11,774 nucleotides of DNA from Phialocephala subalpina. Lineage: Eukaryota > Ascomycota > Leotiomycetes > Helotiales > Mollisiaceae. The stretch is taken from positions 62,254 to 74,027 of the forward strand of contig FJOG01000045.1 of assembly GCA_900073065.1 (NCBI GenBank), written 5' to 3'. Position 1 is the stretch's first letter; each line of letters opens with the position of its first letter. Under the pieces are notes generated by a model. It was not told where the DNA came from, did no database searches, and saw only the letters and a program-made list of their open reading frames with translations. The position numbers and the translations under genes are program-made. This document shows, piece by piece, positions 9,395 through 11,774 of this stretch.

Positions 9395-10020
9395 CATATA
9401 ATGCACCCCAAACCTGTTATTTCGGCCTGACTCCAAAAGATTTACACTGTAGACGATCGGAGCAGGATGTAGGCAAACAAGGTTCGAATTCACGACGAGG
9501 AGAAAATAATTGTGCCCCGCATTCGCCGCCGGTCTGATAGCTGCCGCTTTGTAAAGATGTGTCTTATCTGTATATGCACTTAAACATCTGTAGATTCAAT
9601 TCAAGATCTAGGAAATATAAGAAAGTCCAGAGTGGAGGACGTTGACGTTGCGAAGATACTTACGTACTTTCCTAGAGCGATGTGGTGGAACAATTATCAG
9701 GCCGACAGTCACGCATCTTAGCGACAACTTAACCATTACACATCAACACCACAAGAGATGCGGACAGATCCTGGATGTCATATTACATATTGTCCGTACC
9801 TCTTTATGTCCTGATCGATGATGCCCCTTCGATCCCTGAGCATACCAGAGTCGTGGTCTCTTTAGGGTGGTGGTGGTTTGGATGCCAGACCGACTGAGGA
9901 TGCTAGCGTTTTCCATACCCTCTTCGTACTACGAATGCAACCCCAAAATAGCTTGATAGGAGAACCAACTGTATCAGGGTATGGACAATGGAGTAGGCAA
10001 GCCATGATCCTCATCCCTGA
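9395..10020. other. Intergenic stretch with no supportable gene
   Basis: It begins with the 3' untranslated region of the plus-strand gene. I find no open frame worth calling and no tRNA. It holds a near-copy of a short piece of the preceding last exon (9497-9516, 19 of 20 bases like 9317-9336) and a run of TGG repeats near 9867-9881. Confidence 0.5.
9497..9516 (+). repeat. Short direct repeat of the last exon
   Basis: GAGGAGAAAATAATTGTGCC here matches 9317-9336 (GAGGAGAAAATCATTGTGCC) at 19 of 20 positions. The first copy encodes EEKIIVP near the C-terminus of the DUF7580-type protein; the second lies outside the gene. The surrounding bases do not match. It may be a trace of a local duplication or chance. 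Confidence 0.4.
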
Positions 10021-10398
10021 ATGTGTGCTGAGATTTGCAGAACTCTAGGTGATATACCAGACATCTCTTGCCTTAGTCCTGCTCCAGCCTCTCGACTGCT
10101 AAATCTGCCAACCGAGATATTGGACGATATATACGAACACCTCTCTTAGGAAGCCCTGCGGTGGCTGTCTGGGGTTTGCACGCATCTACGATCAGGTTCT
10201 CAGCGCCACTTGTTCTCGGCCATACACTTGAACGTCAATCTGGACAGCTTCCAAAAGCTGACCTCGATATCCGAGCATCCCCTTTTATTAAAATATGTCA
10301 AGCGAGCAGTATACGATGGCAGAATGGTCAACGAACAGTTTAGACCAGTTTTCGGTAGATGGCGTCTCCAATTCGATCCAGCTCTCCTCCATGAGTGA
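10021..10398 (+). pseudogene. F-box-type protein pseudogene
   Basis: From the ATG at 10021 one frame reads MCAEICRTLG... into LLNLPTEILDDIYEHLS, then a TAG at 10147-10149, then EALRWLSGVCTHLRSGSQ, RHLFSAIHLNVNLDSF and SISEHPLLLKYVKRAVYDGR, ending at TGA 10396-10398. LPTEILDDIYEHL followed by an L-x-x-VC-x-x-L helix and HLF is a standard fungal F-box. The next part, with SEHP, VKRAVYDGR and a trailing WR, matches what commonly follows it in fungal F-box proteins. F-box proteins bind Skp1 and bring targets to SCF ubiquitin ligases. The TAG is where Gln (CAG) would be expected. The frame is also much shorter than the several hundred residues usual in the family. A short intron hiding the TAG cannot be strictly excluded, but no good donor and acceptor flank it. 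Confidence 0.72.
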
Positions 10399-10646
10399 AC
10401 CCTGCACGCCACGTGAACTACTCTGAAATACTTTGTCGATATCCCGAGCCCGCTAGATGCATCATGCAACAGTCCTACTGACCACACTTCTACAAGGCTT
10501 CGATATTCACGTGCGTGACCTGGAACCACGACTATCATGAGCAAGCCGTTTCAAGGGATAATAACACACGCACGTCACTTCCAATATGGATGGATTGAAA
10601 ATTTCATGTCTACGATGAAGTTTCGAGCATCAGATAAGCTCAGAGA
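10399..10646. other. Eroded stretch inside the F-box gene relic
   Basis: No frame stays open. Scattered protein-like pieces, such as LLTTLLQGFDIHVRDLEPRLS on the plus strand near 10470-10540, suggest that this was once coding and linked the F-box segment to the frame at 10647. I see no other feature. Confidence 0.3.
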
Positions 10647-10999
10647 ATGTTGGCTGTACCTTTCACTATGAGACTTGGCGGCCCCATGCCAGGCGAACGA
10701 CTCCTAGACTTCGCAGGCTGGATACTATATCGTCTACTCGAAGCTTATTGCGCAAATGATCTCCCACAGAAATCTTTCTTGATAGACCTCATGGGCGTTG
10801 GGCTCATCCAGGGTATGGTAGAGAGATGGGCCGAAAAGAGCTCAACGACCTGGACAGGCTCCATAAATTTTGTTGTAGACAAGAGGAATGGAAGAATAAT
10901 GGGATATGGAAAGGGTGTTTGCCTCACTGATCAAAACATCGAATAAGAAGAAACTGCCCAGGAGGAAGAAGACGACTACAATTGGACCCGAGAAGGGTA
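10647..10999 (+). pseudogene. Decayed C-terminal fragment, possibly of the same F-box gene
   Basis: The ATG at 10647 opens 99 residues (MLAVPFTMRLGGPMPGERLL...) ending at TAA 10944-10946. Beyond that stop, the same frame continues with an acidic tail, EETAQEEEDDYNWTREG, to a second TAA at 10997-10999. Continued protein-like sequence across a stop suggests that the first TAA is a lesion. The frame differs from that of the F-box segment, so at least one shift or intron would lie between them. The family is not recognised; linkage to the F-box relic rests on position only. Confidence 0.35.
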
Positions 11000-11079
11000 A
11001 TGGGATTTGTGTTTGCTAGATTTTTGCCTCAACGCACTTTCTCTTGACGGGTATAATAGGGAACAATAATAATCCGTGC

Positions 11080-11099
11080 TTTACGCGAAAACGCGTAAA
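11080..11099. repeat. Perfect 8-bp inverted repeat at the edge of the AT-rich block
   Basis: TTTACGCG (11080-11087), a four-base AAAA spacer, then CGCGTAAA (11092-11099). It is followed at once by ATCGCGTTT, which repeats the inverted CGCGTTT theme. CpG-rich palindromic sequence stands out at the point where the composition falls to very low G+C, so it may be the remains of a transposon end. No partner copy is visible at the left block. Confidence 0.5.
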
Positions 11100-11774
11100 A
11101 TCGCGTTTCTCCTGTTTAATACTCTTTTTTTACATATTAAAATAATTACTCTACGTTACTTTCTAAACCCAATAAATTCAAAATATTATTTCTTATAAAA
11201 ATCTTTTTTTATATTTTAAAGGTAAAATTATAAAAAAGCTCGAAAAAAATAAAAAAATAAAATTTATATTATAAAAGAATTCAAAATCGCGAAGTTTATT
11301 ATTAAAGATATTATTAAGAATAATTTATTATATAATAAAAAAATCTCGAGATTTTATTTTAATTAATTTAAATATAAATTTATAATTTTTATATAGGAAA
11401 TTTAAAGTATTAATAATTAAAATTCGTAAAATAATATAATCGAAAATTTCTACTAAAATTATTAATCGTATTTTTGATTTATTTATTATATAATATTAAT
11501 AATATTAAAAAATATTATATTTTATATAAAAAAATTAAATTATTTTAGATTTTATAAAACGTAAAATAAAACAAATAATAAAAAAATATATAAATATATA
11601 AATTAGAAATATATATTTTAAAAATAAATCAAAAAGTTTAAAAAAAATATAAATATATTATTAATAAATTAGTTTTTATATTCTTTTAATTTGAATTTAA
11701 TCGAATATATTTAAAATTTAAAAATTTGAATATAAAAGAAAAAGTTAAAGCAACTTTTGAAAAAACTTTTATAA
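11100..11774. repeat. Right AT-rich block, probably RIP-eroded repeat DNA
   Basis: Composition drops from about 11110. Positions 11401-11774 contain 30 G or C bases by hand count, about 8%, the same as the left block. There are no open frames of use and no recognisable element. The equal composition of the two blocks suggests the same mutational process acting on repeated DNA on both sides of this gene island. The block runs off the end of the window. Confidence 0.75.

Noticed and set aside
9470..9500. GGTTCGAATTC, resembling a tRNA T-loop.
   Set aside because: The bases on either side cannot pair as a T-stem, and no acceptor or anticodon arm is found upstream.

Overview
The window looks like nuclear DNA of a filamentous ascomycete (Pezizomycotina). 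Two blocks of about 8% G+C by hand count (1-480 and 11401-11774) enclose roughly 10.5 kb of ordinary, gene-type composition. The sharp change in composition, short introns with GT...AG ends and CTAAC/CTGAC-like branch sites, and protein families that I know only from fungi all point the same way. AT blocks of this kind are typical of transposon DNA eroded by repeat-induced point mutation (RIP). No species can be named from the sequence.

Layout from left to right: (1) AT-rich block, 1 to about 495. (2) Non-coding stretch with a pyrimidine-rich and a G-rich tract, to about 1359. (3) A decayed C2H2 zinc-finger transcription-factor gene at 1360-2348, resembling the FlbC type, with two in-frame TAA codons, a frameshift inside the finger pair and a still recognisable intron. 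(4) About 1.07 kb with no gene I can support. (5) A large minus-strand gene, 6891 down to 3420. Its N-terminal half is a fungal C2H2-type module with four zinc-finger-like units, and its C-terminal half is a complete DUF7580-type protein. The open frames join by three introns into one 1085-residue frame, so I read it as a fusion. (6) A short divergent promoter region, 6892-7239. (7) A plus-strand four-exon gene, 7240-9394, encoding a second, free-standing DUF7580-type protein of 629 residues. (8) About 630 bp with no gene. (9) An F-box-type pseudogene at 10021-10398 and a further decayed fragment at 10647-10999. (10) A short perfect inverted repeat at the edge of the right AT-rich block.

The two intact genes form a head-to-head pair of related but strongly diverged proteins. 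Both have an N-terminal helical region, a C-x-C-x3-H motif and a C-terminal part that reads like a degenerate protein-kinase C-lobe. The genes nearest the AT-rich blocks are broken, with stop codons of the kind that C-to-T change at CpA would make. The intact pair in the middle is the part worth attention: a zinc-finger/pseudokinase-like fusion facing its paralogue, perhaps co-expressed. A role in recognition or cell-death signalling is inference only.
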